Below are positions 1 through 12,600 of a stretch of DNA of 64,000 nt, piece after piece. Under the pieces are notes generated by a model, which worked only from the letters and a program-made list of their open reading frames with translations, did not search any database and had not been told where the DNA came from. How positions within the stretch are numbered: the stretch's first letter is position 1; every line of letters begins with the position of its first letter. A program made the translations under genes and the position numbers. Location of the stretch: NCBI GenBank assembly GCA_016808115.1, contig JAEQBH010005300.1:248001-312000 (forward strand), in the 5' to 3' direction. Source of the stretch: Tetrastigma voinierianum. Taxonomy: Eukaryota; Streptophyta; Magnoliopsida; Vitales; Vitaceae.

Positions 1-755
1 GTCATAAAAACATATCTAACTCGAACAAGCCTTTGAAAATCCGAAAAATACCATAAAAATATGATCTTGCAAAAAAAATAACACCTTTCCATGAAAAACA
101 CTGCATTGGAATAGAATATGGTTCTACAATCCACAAAACACCTCTAGACCTCGAAGAAATCAAGGAAAACAAGTAAAAAACCCGAGAAAAGAAGGTTGTC
201 GAACAGAAAAATGTTTGAAAAACAATGTTGCAGGGCTTGGACAAGGGAAGTAGGTGGCTAGGGAGGACTATCGGTGGCCGACGATGCTAGAGGAGGAGGC
301 GCGTCGCTGGAGAGTATGTCACGTGCCCTCACGCGCAACGCACGCGCGACGCGTGTGAAACAGGGAAAAATCACAATGTCGGCACGTGTGGCTCAATGCA
401 AAGACCGACTAGTGGCTGGTCGACTACGCAATGAGGCTCCTCTCGTGGGCGTGTCTGTAGCCCTTGAAGTTAGTATTTCAAAGAAACACCCTATGGCTCT
501 TCTCCTCTTCCCCTCGTTTCCTGGAAAATTCTCAAAAATTTGTCTCTTCTTAAGGCACCAAAACTAGCTTCATACTCATGTAAAAAGCAAGACAAAAGAA
601 TTGCAGGAATGAATTCTTTGTGTTTTTCATTGATCCATTGTGAATATATATATATACAAAAGTCAATCTAACCTTCCTAATAGATTACAACTCTTATAAG
701 ACAAGTTTCCTAATAGATTCTAACTCTATATGTAAAGTAGATATATGCTATAACA
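1..755 (-). mobile_element. Edge of a minus-strand Ty1/copia element (LTR plus leader)
   Basis: Minus-strand sequence from 755 starts TGTTATAGC and runs to a CA at 579, in the style of a short copia LTR (177 bp). A degraded TGGTATCAGAGC-like primer site may follow just inside it. Positions 1-578 would be leader DNA, including a GC-rich patch at 290-370. The second LTR would be left of the window. The short open frames here are not recognisable proteins. Confidence 0.5.
579..755 (-). repeat. Putative 5' LTR of the edge copia element
   Basis: It opens TGTTA and closes ACA on the minus strand. It contains a duplicated 'cctaatagatt' motif (677-688 and 709-720) and a TATATATATA box at about 645-656. 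No second copy is in the window, so the boundaries are inferred. Confidence 0.45.
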
Positions 756-1433
756 GGTTAAACCTACCCAACTAAAGGCTCTACCCCACCTAAACATAAA
801 AGATATGCAATACATACAACTAGGAAAACTAAAAATACTTGACAATCTAGCATAGGCATCGTACATCTATATTGTACATTTTGGCATATCATTTGAAGAG
901 CAGTTTTATTAGAGGATGCATTGAGGAAATAGCAATAATATTACTAATTCTTGTTGTAACCATGCATATGCGTTGCTACTTTAGTGAGAACGCTTATCAT
1001 TGTCTTTTTAAAGAAGAGAAGCATTAAAATTAGACTATTTTTTAAGTACATCTTCGTAAGGGTTACCACTAGTCACAGTTAGTCTATCTCATGGATCAAA
1101 AAGTAACTTGTGAATATACTAGCAGGACCAACAATTATGTAAATAAAAGCATCAAAGACCCATAGATGCGACAACATGATAATAATCAAAATAACACAAC
1201 CATTAATACTCCGTAAATATTATCTGCTTTGGTCCAATTTGCCCTCACAGCTTTAAAAGCATACACATGTACTAGAGGAGTTAAAAACCTGCATCCCAAG
1301 CTAAGCACCAGACAATAAACTTTAACTTCACAAATAAATTCCAATAGTTCCTTCAAACACCCAAAATTTTTAATGCAACACGAAGAAGAAAATGACTTCA
1401 ATGAGCTACAAAAACAAAAACAAAATGCGTAAT
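756..1433. other. KA120 intron 24 DNA, no gene seen
   Basis: AT-rich sequence between the edge element and copia element 1. I looked for the next KA120 exon, which should start with the rest of an Arg codon and then Leu-Leu, and found none. It is probably part of intron 24, whose 3' end is beyond position 1. Confidence 0.5.
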
Positions 1434-1583
1434 TGTTAGATATTGTACAGTCTTTTCCTTTTACTTTCTTATTGTATTGTGGGACCCATGAGTGTGTATA
1501 TATATAAGTCCAATATGTAATGTAGTAGCAAGCTTTTTCGGTGAATATAATGAAAATTATGGATTCTCCATTCTCTCTTCACA
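1434..1583 (+). repeat. 5' LTR of copia element 1
   Basis: 150 bp, TGTTAGATATTG...TCTCTTCACA, with a TATATATA box at about 1497-1505. It matches the LTR at 6174-6325 and those of element 3. Confidence 0.88.
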
Positions 1584-1596
1584 TGGTATCAGAGCC
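1584..1596 (+). other. Primer-binding site, element 1
   Basis: TGGTATCAGAGCC directly abuts the LTR end. This is complementary to the 3' end of plant initiator Met-tRNA, the usual copia primer. Confidence 0.9.
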
Positions 1597-2126
1597 AAAG
1601 GAGAAAACCTAATTTACTTTTTCGGTGATCATGTTTCATCCCGGTCACTTTATTCTCCTTCCGGAACCCTCCGTCGTCGGATCTCCTCGCCGCCGCCTGT
1701 GATTTTTTCGGCCAGCTCTTCTTTGGCTGGAAACCCAAATTCCGAGGCGCACGAGGCCGATCTACAAGTCGAAGGAAACCCGCCGAAAAACAGCTCCCCA
1801 CACGCCGCCACGCACTAGCTCCTCCGATGCTTGTCGCCCACACGCCCGGCGCAAGGCGCCACTCTCTTCCGACGACAAGATTTCTCATATACAGCTCGTC
1901 TCGACGCCGTCTTCGCCTCCATCCTTCCAACCAGACAACCCAGCCCTTCTATCCACCTTTTTGGCCATTTCACCACAAGACTGGCCGCCGCTCCTCTCCA
2001 CACCTGGGGTCACTTTTCTTCATCTCCAGCCCACAAATTGATTTCAAGTTCCATTGTGCCCATGATTCGCCCTTCTATTAGGGCTCTCTTCAATCCAAAT
2101 GTGATTAAATCTCCAGTTAAGTGGAA

Positions 2127-2830
2127 ATGGCAACAAAAAATCCTATTTTTACATATGTTATCTCTGGATGTCCTACTATCACATCAAAAAAATTGATTGG
2201 TAGTAAGAATTATCTTTCCTAGTCAGCTTCTGTGGAACTCTGATTCATGGACAAGGTTATGAGGATCATCTTATCCCACCGGAGGATGCTATACCTAATG
2301 TTGACAAGGTGTAATGGAAGAAAATAGATGCACAACTATGTAGCGACATGGCAAATGAGATTGATCCAAAAATTTTGCTTCATCTTCGAGCATACAAAAC
2401 ATGTTCTAAGTTTTGGAATCAGGCAAAAGATCTATACACGACTGATATCCAACGCCTTTATAAGGTGGCTTCTACTATTGTCAATATCCGACAACAGGAC
2501 ATGGATTTATCAAATTATATTGGCCAGATTGCCTCTCTTAAGAGGGAGTTCTTGACACTGATGCCTCTTACTAGTGATGTTAGAGCTCAACAAACGCAAA
2601 TTGACAAGTTCTTCATAGTCCTTACTCTTATTGGCCTCCATCCGGATCTTGAGACCGTTCGAGATCAAATTCTTGACAGTCCATCAGTCCCATCCTTGGA
2701 TGATGTGTTTGCTCGCCTCCTCCGTATCTCCTCCACTCAGACTTTGTCATCTGATAGCACTTCATATTCTTTTGTGTTAGCTTTCAACCAACCTTCTGGG
2801 AGCGACGCCAGTGGTAATGTATGTAGAGGA
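2127..2830 (+). pseudogene. Copia element 1 gag remnant
   Basis: The ATG at 2127 opens MATKNPIFTYVISG, the start of a plant copia gag (UBN2/retrotran_gag-like). Two Trp codons are now stops ('LS*SASVEL*'). The central part (2348-2830) stays open for about 160 codons, including NYIGQIASLKREF and GLHPDLETVRDQI. The zinc knuckle just downstream (about 2841-2890) has lost its first Cys: it reads Q-T-Y-C-N-K-L-S-H-T-R-D-R-C, so nucleic-acid binding would be lost. Confidence 0.85.
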
Positions 2831-5800
2831 TAACGTCCTTTATCAGACCTATTGTAATAAGCTTAGCCACACTCGTGATCGTTGTTATCAATTGCATGGA
2901 AGGCCTCCCCGCACTGCCCAAGTGGCCCAGTCTTTTGATTCTGATTCTCAACCGCCCCAGACTCCGAGCTCCTCCACATCTCAACGTATTCCCCCCACTG
3001 ACAGTGAGTATGATAACTATCTTAGTTATCAAGCACTAAGCCGCCTTCACAGATCCGTCGTTGCCTAGACCGCAGAATAAGTCTTTGTTCCTGTACTCAT
3101 ACATCTTCTCGACTCAATTCTAGACTCGTGCTTCCGATCACATATCCGTAATAAAGATCTTTCTTCTCTTACTTACTTCACCCCTACTTTATCATCGCTA
3201 TCTTAGCTAATGGTTCTCAAACTATAGCTAAAGGTATTGGTTTGACACATCCTCTCCCTTCCCTACCTCTCACTTTTGTCCTTTATACTCCCAAGTGTCC
3301 CTTTAATCTTATTTCCATCAGCAAAATCACTCGTATTCTTATCCATTATTTTTTCTGATAAATTTGTGACCTTGCATGACCGGAGTATGGGGAAGACGAT
3401 TGACATCGGACATGAGTCTCAAGGCCTCTATCGCCTCACCTCCAAATCATCTCCTACAGTTTGCGTTTCCACTGATGCTCTTCTCCTCATCCACAATCGT
3501 CTGGGCCACCCTAGTCTTTCTAAATTCCAAATATGATCACTCGTTTTTCCACTTTATCGTCACTGAAACAGCTGAACAACAACTTTTAAATATACTAGCC
3601 GTCTCGCTCCCATTGCCAACGCTTGAATAATCGGGTAAAGTCTCATTTTGAACTTGTCCACACTAATGTTTGGGGTCCTTGTCGACCACGCTCACTTTAG
3701 GATTTCCAAAGATTTGCCACCATTGACGCATCATTCTCGATGTATTCGGTTATTTTTAATGGAAAAATCGAAATGAGTTATATTCTATTTCCTTCCAAAA
3801 ATTTATGCTGAAATTCTAACCCAATTCAATATTTCTATTCGTAGGTTACGAGTGACAATGCCATGGAATGATTTTTCCTCAGACCTTTATTTCATTTATG
3901 TCCCAACACGGATCCTTCATCATTCTTCAGGCTCATACTCCCAACAAAACAGAAATGAACGAAGAATCACACCTTATTGGAGACAACTCGCACTCTCCTC
4001 CTTCACACATGTTCCTTCTTCCGCTTTAGGTGGACGTTTGTTCTGCAATTGTTATTTGATTAATCGTATGCCCCTCATCCTGTGTTACATGATCGATTCC
4101 CATTCACTTCTTCCCCTCGACCAACCACTCTATTTCTCCTCCTCGTAAGAGTCTTTGGTCAGATTCTCGTTTGTTCATATTCTCACTCCAGAACAAGACA
4201 AGCTTTCCACCAAAGCCACGAAATGCATCTTCTTAGGCTACTCCCGACTTCAGAAGGGTTATCATTGTTATTCCCCTCAGACTCATCGATTCTTTCTCTC
4301 TACTGATGTCACCTTCTTCGAGGACTCATCCTTCTTCTCCTCCTTCGAGTATTTTCCACATCAAGTCTTACCCTTCCCATCATCTCCCGCCTATATTCAC
4401 GATGTATCTCGACCACTCTGTGATTTATCATCACCGTCACTGCCCGCTTGTTCCTCTCCCTCTCGCTATGCCCCCGCCGACTCATTTCATCCCTTCAACT
4501 TCTCCTACCCCGGCCGCCCATCGATAACTTACCCATCGCTTCTTCTAAAAGGTAAATCGATCTACCAGCAACCTCATTCTATTTACAAATTTTCGAAGTT
4601 ACCATCGATTATCTCACCCCACTGCATTCCTGCTCGCATCCTCTCGTTTCTTCCTAAGAACACCAATGAGGCTCTTTTCCCATTCGAGCCGACGATGTGC
4701 AATGGTAGATGAAATGGTCAGCTTCCGCACTCAACCCAAGACTTCGATTCGTTGTTTTACCATTTTAAGTTTCCACGGCTGTCGCCGTTTGATAGCTATG
4801 TCGGGTCCTAATGGTCAGTTGATCACCCACGCCCGCTTGGTTGCTGTAGCGATATACCTGTGCTTCATTACTCACTACGCGACACATTCTCCCCGGTTGC
4901 CAAGATTGCTTCTGCCCGTCTCCTTCTCTGCATGGCTGCTATGTGTTCCTAGCCCTTTTATCAGTTGGATATTAAAAATGACTTCCTTCATGGTGATCTT
5001 GCCGAGGAAGTTTATATGGAGCAACCAGACCGGGTTTTGTCGCTTCAGTGGAGTCTAGGCGGACGTTGCGCCTACGCCGCTCTCTATATGGCTTGAAACA
5101 ATTTCCATAAGCATGGTTTGGCCGTTTTAGTTCTGTTGTTCAAGAATTTGGCATGCTTCACAGTATAGCAAACCATTCAATTTTTTATCATCATAACTCT
5201 TCGAGACGGTGTATTTATCTGGTTGTTTATGTGGACGACATCGTCATTACAGGCAGTGATCAGGATGGTATTCAGAAACTAAAGCAACACCTTTTCACCC
5301 ACTTTCAAACTAAAGACTTAAGAAAACTCAAATACTTTCTAGGAATTGAGATAGCTCAATCCAGTTCTGGTGTAGTCCTTTCCCAACGGAAGTATGCTTT
5401 AGACATCTTGGAAGAAACCGATATGTTTAACTGTAGACCGATCGACACTCCTATGGATCCTAATGTCAAACTTGTACCAAGACAGGGGGAGTCTTTAGGA
5501 GATCCCGAGACATCGACGACTCGTAGCAACCGAACTACCTCACCTACTCTGATAGACATTTCCTTCCCGTAAGTGTTGTTAGTCAATTCCTACGCCACCA
5601 CGCGGATAGCCATCATGTCAGAACCGCATTCTTCGATATATCAAAAGCAATAATTTGTGCCAAGGTGTGTTGTACAAGAATAAAGGTCATACCCAGTTAT
5701 CAATACACGTATGCAAATCGTCACTCACCTACGTATAGAGATCGCCCAATTTCAAGGTACCGTTGTTTTCATTATCGTAACCTAACATCTCAAGAGCAGC

Positions 5801-6165
5801 AAACAACATTTGCTTACCGTGATCTAAAGACTGCTCAAAGATCGCGCCATGGCCCCGGCAACATGTAAACTCATATAATGTAGACACCTCCGTGGTTGAG
5901 ATCGAAAAGGATGAACAGATGAAGCCTATTCAGGATAACCAAGTTACTTTCAGATATCGTATCCAATCCAGCTTCCATGAAAGTAGACTAAACACATCGT
6001 TTCGACCGCCACTTCATTGTGAGAGAAGATCGTGATCAGATGTATGGCTACTAGTTTTGTCAATTCAAATGATCAACCAGCGTATATCTTTACAAAATCT
6101 CCTAAAGGTCCTAAAATTAACACATTTTGTAATAAGCTTCTGCATAATGATATATATATTTCAAA
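2831..6165 (+). pseudogene. Copia element 1 pol remnant (PR-INT-RT-RH)
   Basis: Protease: ILDSCFRSHI at about 3117-3150, where the catalytic D-S-G is D-S-C. Pre-integrase motif HNRLGHPSLSK at about 3490-3525. The integrase core is shattered. Reverse transcriptase: QLDIKNDFLHGDL near 4963-5000 and the catalytic VYVDDIVITGS at 5227-5258, followed by LGKLKYFLGIE-like sequence, open to 5572. RNase H/tail: ATSFVNSNDQ at about 6046-6075. Several frames are needed to read it, so it encodes no working polyprotein. Confidence 0.85.
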
Positions 6166-6173
6166 CAGGGGAA

Positions 6174-6325
6174 GCCATAGGATATCAGACAATTTTTTCC
6201 TTTTTATTTTTTATCAGACAGGGACCCATGAGTGTCTATATATATTAGTCCAATATGTAATGTAGTAGCAAGCTTTTTCTGTGAATATAATGAAAATTAG
6301 GGATTCTCCCTTTTCTCTCTTCACA
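6174..6325 (+). repeat. 3' LTR of copia element 1
   Basis: It aligns with 1434-1583. The first bases have decayed (agccatagg instead of tgttag), so the left edge is approximate. It ends TTCACA followed by target duplication gtaat. Confidence 0.82.
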
Positions 6326-6330
6326 GTAAT

Positions 6331-6698
6331 AGATTCCCAAGAACTGAATTTAGGACTTTATATAGGACAATTTGACATATCTAAATATCATTATAACAGT
6401 GATCCCACTTCAAATTGTCTTGTCCAAGAAAAGGCTAAAACCAATCCAAGAAAAGGCTAAAACCAATCCAAGAAAAAGAGGGTCTAGAAAAGGTTCTTAT
6501 GCCTTTTAAGCACTTGACCTAGTTCAGTTCTCAAAAGGCAAAATCATAATTTTGCAACAAAATACACACTTAAAAGGCAAGATAATAAAATTCAACACAA
6601 ATCAATGAAAGAAAAAAGAGAAGCAAAATCTCTCGCTCTTCCCCCTTCTATAAAATACCCAAAAGGATATGAAACAAAGGAAAAGAACTAGCAACTAC
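6331..6698. other. KA120 intron 24, proximal part
   Basis: AT-rich intron sequence next to the exon 24 donor (GTAGTT at 6698). It contains a short tandem duplication (aaaaggctaaaaccaatcc twice, about 6431-6468). No exon or RNA gene seen. Confidence 0.6.
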
Positions 6699-9600
6699 CG
6701 TGAAGCTACATCCAGCAAACTTCTCATTGTATATCCCGAATCACCATCCCAGGCAAGTAATTCTTGTTTTCCTCCAGCTATAAGAGCAGCTAAACATTCG
6801 GTTGCATTCTGGTCAATGTTGCAGAAGTTAGAATATGAAGGCGTACAATATAGAAAGTCATTTCTACATTTTAGAAAATGAAACTACTATAAAAACTTTA
6901 AAAAAAAACATGGAAGACTTTAACTAATAACCTGCATTTCACCATGATCATCACTTTGTAGAACTATTCGGACGATGGGATCAAAACAAACATCATATAC
7001 AACTTTCACTACATCACTAGGAGCATTCTGCATAATGTCGTTATGAATTGTCATTAGAAAATTGTGCAACACAACATGATGCTCTCTAAACATGGACAAT
7101 TAAAGAATAAAGATAATATGTTGTCAATGTCACTTGCCTTCAATAGCATAGTCACCAGATCCAGTGATCCAGCTACTAATCCATCAGACTGCTGCTGGGG
7201 CTGACAATTACCATTAAAATTAATTATATAAAACATAATTATATCATGGTAAAGCACCAGATGCAGTTTGTTTTTAGATAAGGATTGCAACCCATACTTT
7301 ATTCAAGACTGGCCCAATAAATGGTAGAATCCGAGAAACAAGTGGACGAACACAATTGGGAGCATTTTTTATTGCCTGGTGGGAGAAGAAGCAAAAAGAA
7401 AGTATGAGGAAGAGGAGGAATATATGATCTGTCAAGTTCAAACTCAATACATTTTCCAATTTTTCATGCAATAATCCAAATTATCCAATAGAGCAAACAA
7501 GGACAAGAATACTGTAGATAATGGAAGGATAAATTAGCATCCATTTCCACAACTGTTTCAAGAAAATGTGTCTTAACAACCCAAGGGCAGAGTAAGAGAT
7601 ACTGGGTATCTAATCCACTCAATCAACACCAAAGATGAGCACATTGTAGATAATAGAAAGATAAAATAATACCCAGTTCCACGACCATTAGGAAAAAGTG
7701 AAAAACCATTTGTCTTAGCAATCCAAGGACATATATATACACACACACACACACACCTTAATTTCAGAACATCATTCCAAAAGTGGCATTTATATCAATC
7801 AATACTTTGCAAAGAGGTAAAATCTAGATACAATTTGGCCAGAGGTGGTGCCACATTCTAGAGATTTTTAATCTTTGCTTTGAATTTTCTTGACAGATAT
7901 TCATGAAAATAGTCATCACCAGATGTCATACTCAGAAATTGCCAACTCACCACATCATTAGAAATAACCTTCTAGTGAGAATTCCACTTGGAGATTATTC
8001 CGCAGATGTTTTAGTCATAATATGAGCAAATTGGTAGCATATAACTCACTTCAAGTACATGATGTCTCGAGCCCATTCGACTGCAGTGTCTATTACACCA
8101 ATTAGAGATTTCATTTTATATAAAACGCCGGCACTGAAGGCCACAAAATAAAATGCCTAGGGGCCTAAGCTTCCACTACAATTCCAATACTACTAGTTTA
8201 AGTGTTAGAAAATAATATCAACAGGAATGCTTCATGACTAAAAGGTTGAGAACTTGAAGCATGAAGCCTTGTTACTAAAAAGCATCAAATAAGAAGAAAA
8301 TAACTAACTTTTAGCCTAACAAGTTCAAAGATTTGCAAGATACCACAGCATGTAAAGAATTTGATTTTTTTTTTTAACCTTTTAATAGTATTATATGATT
8401 AAGAATCAAGAACAAGTGAAAAATACCTTTCTACCTTTTTTCAAATATAACCACATAAAGTCTCTGACTTTGCATGTATAGAAACTTTGCATTAATGTGA
8501 TGGTCAGTGCTATTGCAATTAAAGTGGCATTTCAACAAGATTGACATTAATATTAGGTAACAAACAAACATATTAAGCTTCAGTATGAGAATCAACCTCA
8601 ACCATCCCATATGAATTAGCACTTACAAATGCAAGGACCTGACTCCACTTAACACAACAAACTCAAATTAAGAAGATTGATGTAGGTATTCCGGCATACC
8701 ATCATAATTATCAAGACAACTCAACACCATACCTCCAGAACTTCAACAGCATCAATACTAATAAAAGGATCTGAGACATGTGAAACCCATGTGTTGAGGA
8801 TAATGGGAGATATAATGGGTTCTATTGCTGCAGTTGCTTCATGACCTGGAATCAGCAAAAACAAAGCAGACCTGTACTCAGGAAGTGGCTGGAGACTTTC
8901 ACCAGCCTAGGCTCAAAACAATGGATCTGCACCAAGGAATCGAAACTTAAGACCAAGTTGTTAACCTGTCTGTATAGCTGCTTGCAGTGTCTCAAGGACC
9001 AAGTGCAACGTTTCATCTGATGCCTGACAAGCAGGAGTTAAATGACCATTAACAGAAACTTCAACGATAACTCAGAATAAATTTTTAGCAGCAATACATT
9101 ACTTGATTGAGGAGATCTGTGAGTGATGAAAATAAACTCATCATATGAGGCTGAAGAATTTCTCTGTTTGCGCCAGGTAAGAGCTGGGAAAGTGCCCGAC
9201 AAGCACCTACTTTCACAGGTGGGGGCCTGTCAGATGAACACTATTGCCTTTAAATTCATCCCATTCATAGATAATATCAACTCAGGGATGAAGACCCTTA
9301 CACATCCATGCCAATTGCCTTGATAGCAGCATAAAGAAAATGTTCAAGAATTCCATGGCTGATCTGTATGGCACTAGAAATTTAATAAGTTATTCTGGAA
9401 AGACATAGCCACATATATAAATATATAAAGGAAATGGTGTGATAATGACCACAGAGGAGAACTTGGCCACAGAGGAAAGTAGACGAGCATGAAGGAATGG
9501 ATATTCATGTACTCCTGCAAGATAAATTACACAAGAATAAATAACATCAAATTGTATCCAACTATTAACAGTATCAATACATAACTGGAAAAACGACATC

Positions 9601-12600
9601 TACCAGTTCCAATGTCTTCAGCTATTAATTGTTCCAGAAGGTCCCTCAAGTTGACTCTAGTCATTCCTGAAACCTGTGAAGGATAAATTAAACTAAATGG
9701 AAAAAAATACATATTTCATTGAGAAAAAGTGATATGCATTGTCCATAAAGAAAAGGGAGGCAATACTGCACACCCTGCTCATTTGAACTGATCCAAGCAC
9801 AAGAATATTAATAGATAGTAAGATTATGGGAAAAAAACACACCTCAGCTTCTAGCAATTGCTCTGACAGAGAAGCCAAAGCAAAAATAGTAGCCTCTCTT
9901 ATCTGCCAAAATGGACATTGAAAATTTGAGTTAAGTAGAAAATTAAAATGGATTAATGAAAAGAAGAAAACACATAAAGGAGAACCTTAAATTGGAACAA
10001 ATTTCACAATTTTCCACTCATAACACGAAAACTGCAGAACAAGTTTTCCAAAAGAATCTGAGCATCATATATAAAATAATAAACAAATGGAAAAGACAAG
10101 AGACAAGCATCTACCCTGATTTGATCTGACTATTAATGATTGTTTCCTTCCAGCAAAAAGAATTCTCATCTCAAATAAATACAAAGTGTGGCTACTCCTA
10201 ACATGTAGTGACAACTAATTCTTTAAATTAGGAAGCATACTCTTGAGTAATACATCTCTGATTTTAGAGAAAACTTATCCAGTATGTAAAGTGAAACCAA
10301 ACCCAACAAGTACTTGATCACCAACCAGACATTAATAAAAAGATGATCCAATCGATCAGACAAAAACCAAAAAATGTGGTACCGAGTGAGATTGGTAGTG
10401 ATTAACAATCAACATACAGGACAAACTATTGCATAGCTTAGAGCAATCAACAACAGAAGCTCCATAACACAACATACACAGACTGCTCAGCACAACCAAA
10501 TCATCTAGATGAAATTTTAAGACTTCACAACATGTTGAGAAACAAAGATTTTTTATCTCCACAGAGATATAATTAATAGCACAGCCCATTAGCCTCCCAA
10601 ACAAGCATCATAAACATTAGCTAGATGGAAATGCATGAAAAATGTGCACCTATATGCATATATTCCCCTCTCAAGCCATAGATAAGGAATATAGTAAATA
10701 CCTCGTTAGGAAACTACCAGAACTATTTAGAAAAAGCTCCAAGAAAAACCCAACTTCATAATTTCCATTACTTACTCTCCACCAGACTGCAGAACCAGCA
10801 ATTTTTCCCTGTTGGGACTCATTAAATCTTCTTTGTGAAGAATCTACTATGGCTTCAATTCCCTCTAAGCCACAAGCACTAACCACCTCTTCTAGCAAAA
10901 GAGCACCTGCAAGAAACAACATCTTTTTATTTATTCATAACACAGCATGAGTACTAATAAGCTCGTTTAACCTTCAGAAGGAAAAATAATGAAAAATAAG
11001 CTCAAGTTTAATCCAAAGGAATAAGACAAATATCTCACCTTAAATAAAAGAAAATCCAATCTTTCTTCACAGAGACTATGGTCCAGGAAAATGTGAGGAA
11101 AAGAAAATAAGGAAGAAAAGTAGTAGAAAAAAAGTAGATTTGATGTCAATATATTACTAGTATATGTTTCTTCAAATTCATTTCACTTATTCTCCTCCAT
11201 TGTATAGAGATGAAATATTAAGATACATATCTTTCTAACTAATTTTAATTATATTTGATTTTTTTTTCCATATTTTCCATGGTGAGACCAAACATGAGAA
11301 AACAATTTTCTTAGCATTTTTTCCCACAATTTCTTTAGCATTTTTTCCCTACAATTTTCTTTAGCATTTTTTCCCTCCTAGGTACTTTCCATGAACCAAA
11401 CATAGCCTAAAAGCCACCAAAACAATGTATGAAATTACAAAATAATATAACGGTCATAACAATCTAAATAACTACCACAATTGTTCAAGATGGTTGTTCT
11501 ACAGCACAAACAATTAGATCAAGAACATATACTAAATTTTCAAACCACCAACACAAATTAAGATTTTCATTAAAGGAAAATAAGAATTTAAGAGGTGCTT
11601 GCCGCTTGGTAACAGACATGAGAGCCACTTTCAATTTTTAAAATTCAACAACACACCAAAAAAAACTGAATATTATGCCAAATCCAATTTTTTTGGAAAA
11701 TGCTTTTTTATCAGGAACAAATCAAATTACTTCCGTAAAGGGAGTTATTTTCAGAAACCACTAGAATTTTTCCATTTTTTCCACTATAAATTTTCCATTT
11801 TTTTTCAAAATAGAAAGGGTTTCCTCCTGTATACTGTGAAGATTCCTGGTTCTTTCCTCTTTTGTTAATAATATTGCTCTGTTTTTACCAATCAAAAAAA
11901 AAAAAAAACCAACCAGTAACAACCCAACAAATAGAAGCTCTCAAAGATTTTCATTGCTCTCCTTTAAAAATGAAATGATATTCAGAAAGTCACTTCCAAA
12001 CTCTGAACCAACAAGCAGTGACCTTCCAGATGTTCACATGTGCATGACACTGACTATCCACAGCTCATACAAGAAATTGTTCTTTTTGTACATCCTACTT
12101 TATTTAATATAATGTATAGTTTATCTCTTACCAAAAGATACATCAAAGTTATAGCTCAAATATGAGGTCAATAAGAAGAAATGCCAATTAGTAGATAGTG
12201 AGAGAATGCTAAAAAGATAAAAACATGAAAATTGGGAGGACCAACATCAATTGGAAGACTATGTTAAGGTTTAGTCTCCTAATCTATTTATGACTCTTTT
12301 CCTTTTCTATTTAGTCTACTAATTTGACTCTAACTTTATTTCCTTTTTTGTCCTAACACTAGTATAAATATGTATGTTTCTTCCTTGTGTAACAATAATT
12401 ATAATGGCTGCACTTTTCTCTCAACATGGCACGAGCCATAGAAGAGTTTGGGAATATAGGCTTAGGGTTTCACAGGTGGTCAATTCCTGACTTCATCCAA
12501 CTAGTCATGCCTCACTCCGCCTCAGACATAATTGTCGCTAAGCCTCTTGAGAGCCACAACCACTATCGAAACAACTCGTCGCCGTAAAATTCTTCCGGTG

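Larger units (their letters stand above)
1434..6325 (+). mobile_element. Ty1/copia element 1, complete but dead
   Basis: 4.9-kb element with short LTRs (1434-1583 and about 6174-6325) beginning TGTTAG and ending TTCACA. It is flanked by the 5-bp target duplication gtaat (1429-1433 and 6326-6330). Order inside: primer site, leader, gag, protease, integrase, reverse transcriptase, RNase H, which is copia order. It sits in intron 24 of KA120, antisense to it. Many stops, frameshifts and small deletions make it non-coding now. It is the same family as element 3. Confidence 0.9.

Noticed and set aside
756..1433. Exon 25 of KA120
   Set aside because: No minus-strand stretch with a splice acceptor encodes the expected Leu-Leu-Asp/Asn-Pro segment.
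1492..2081. Open frames in the leader of element 1, and similar ones at 17780-18199 in element 3
   Set aside because: They overlap the untranslated leader before the gag ATG, are not conserved between the two copies in frame, and are Pro/Ser-rich by composition.
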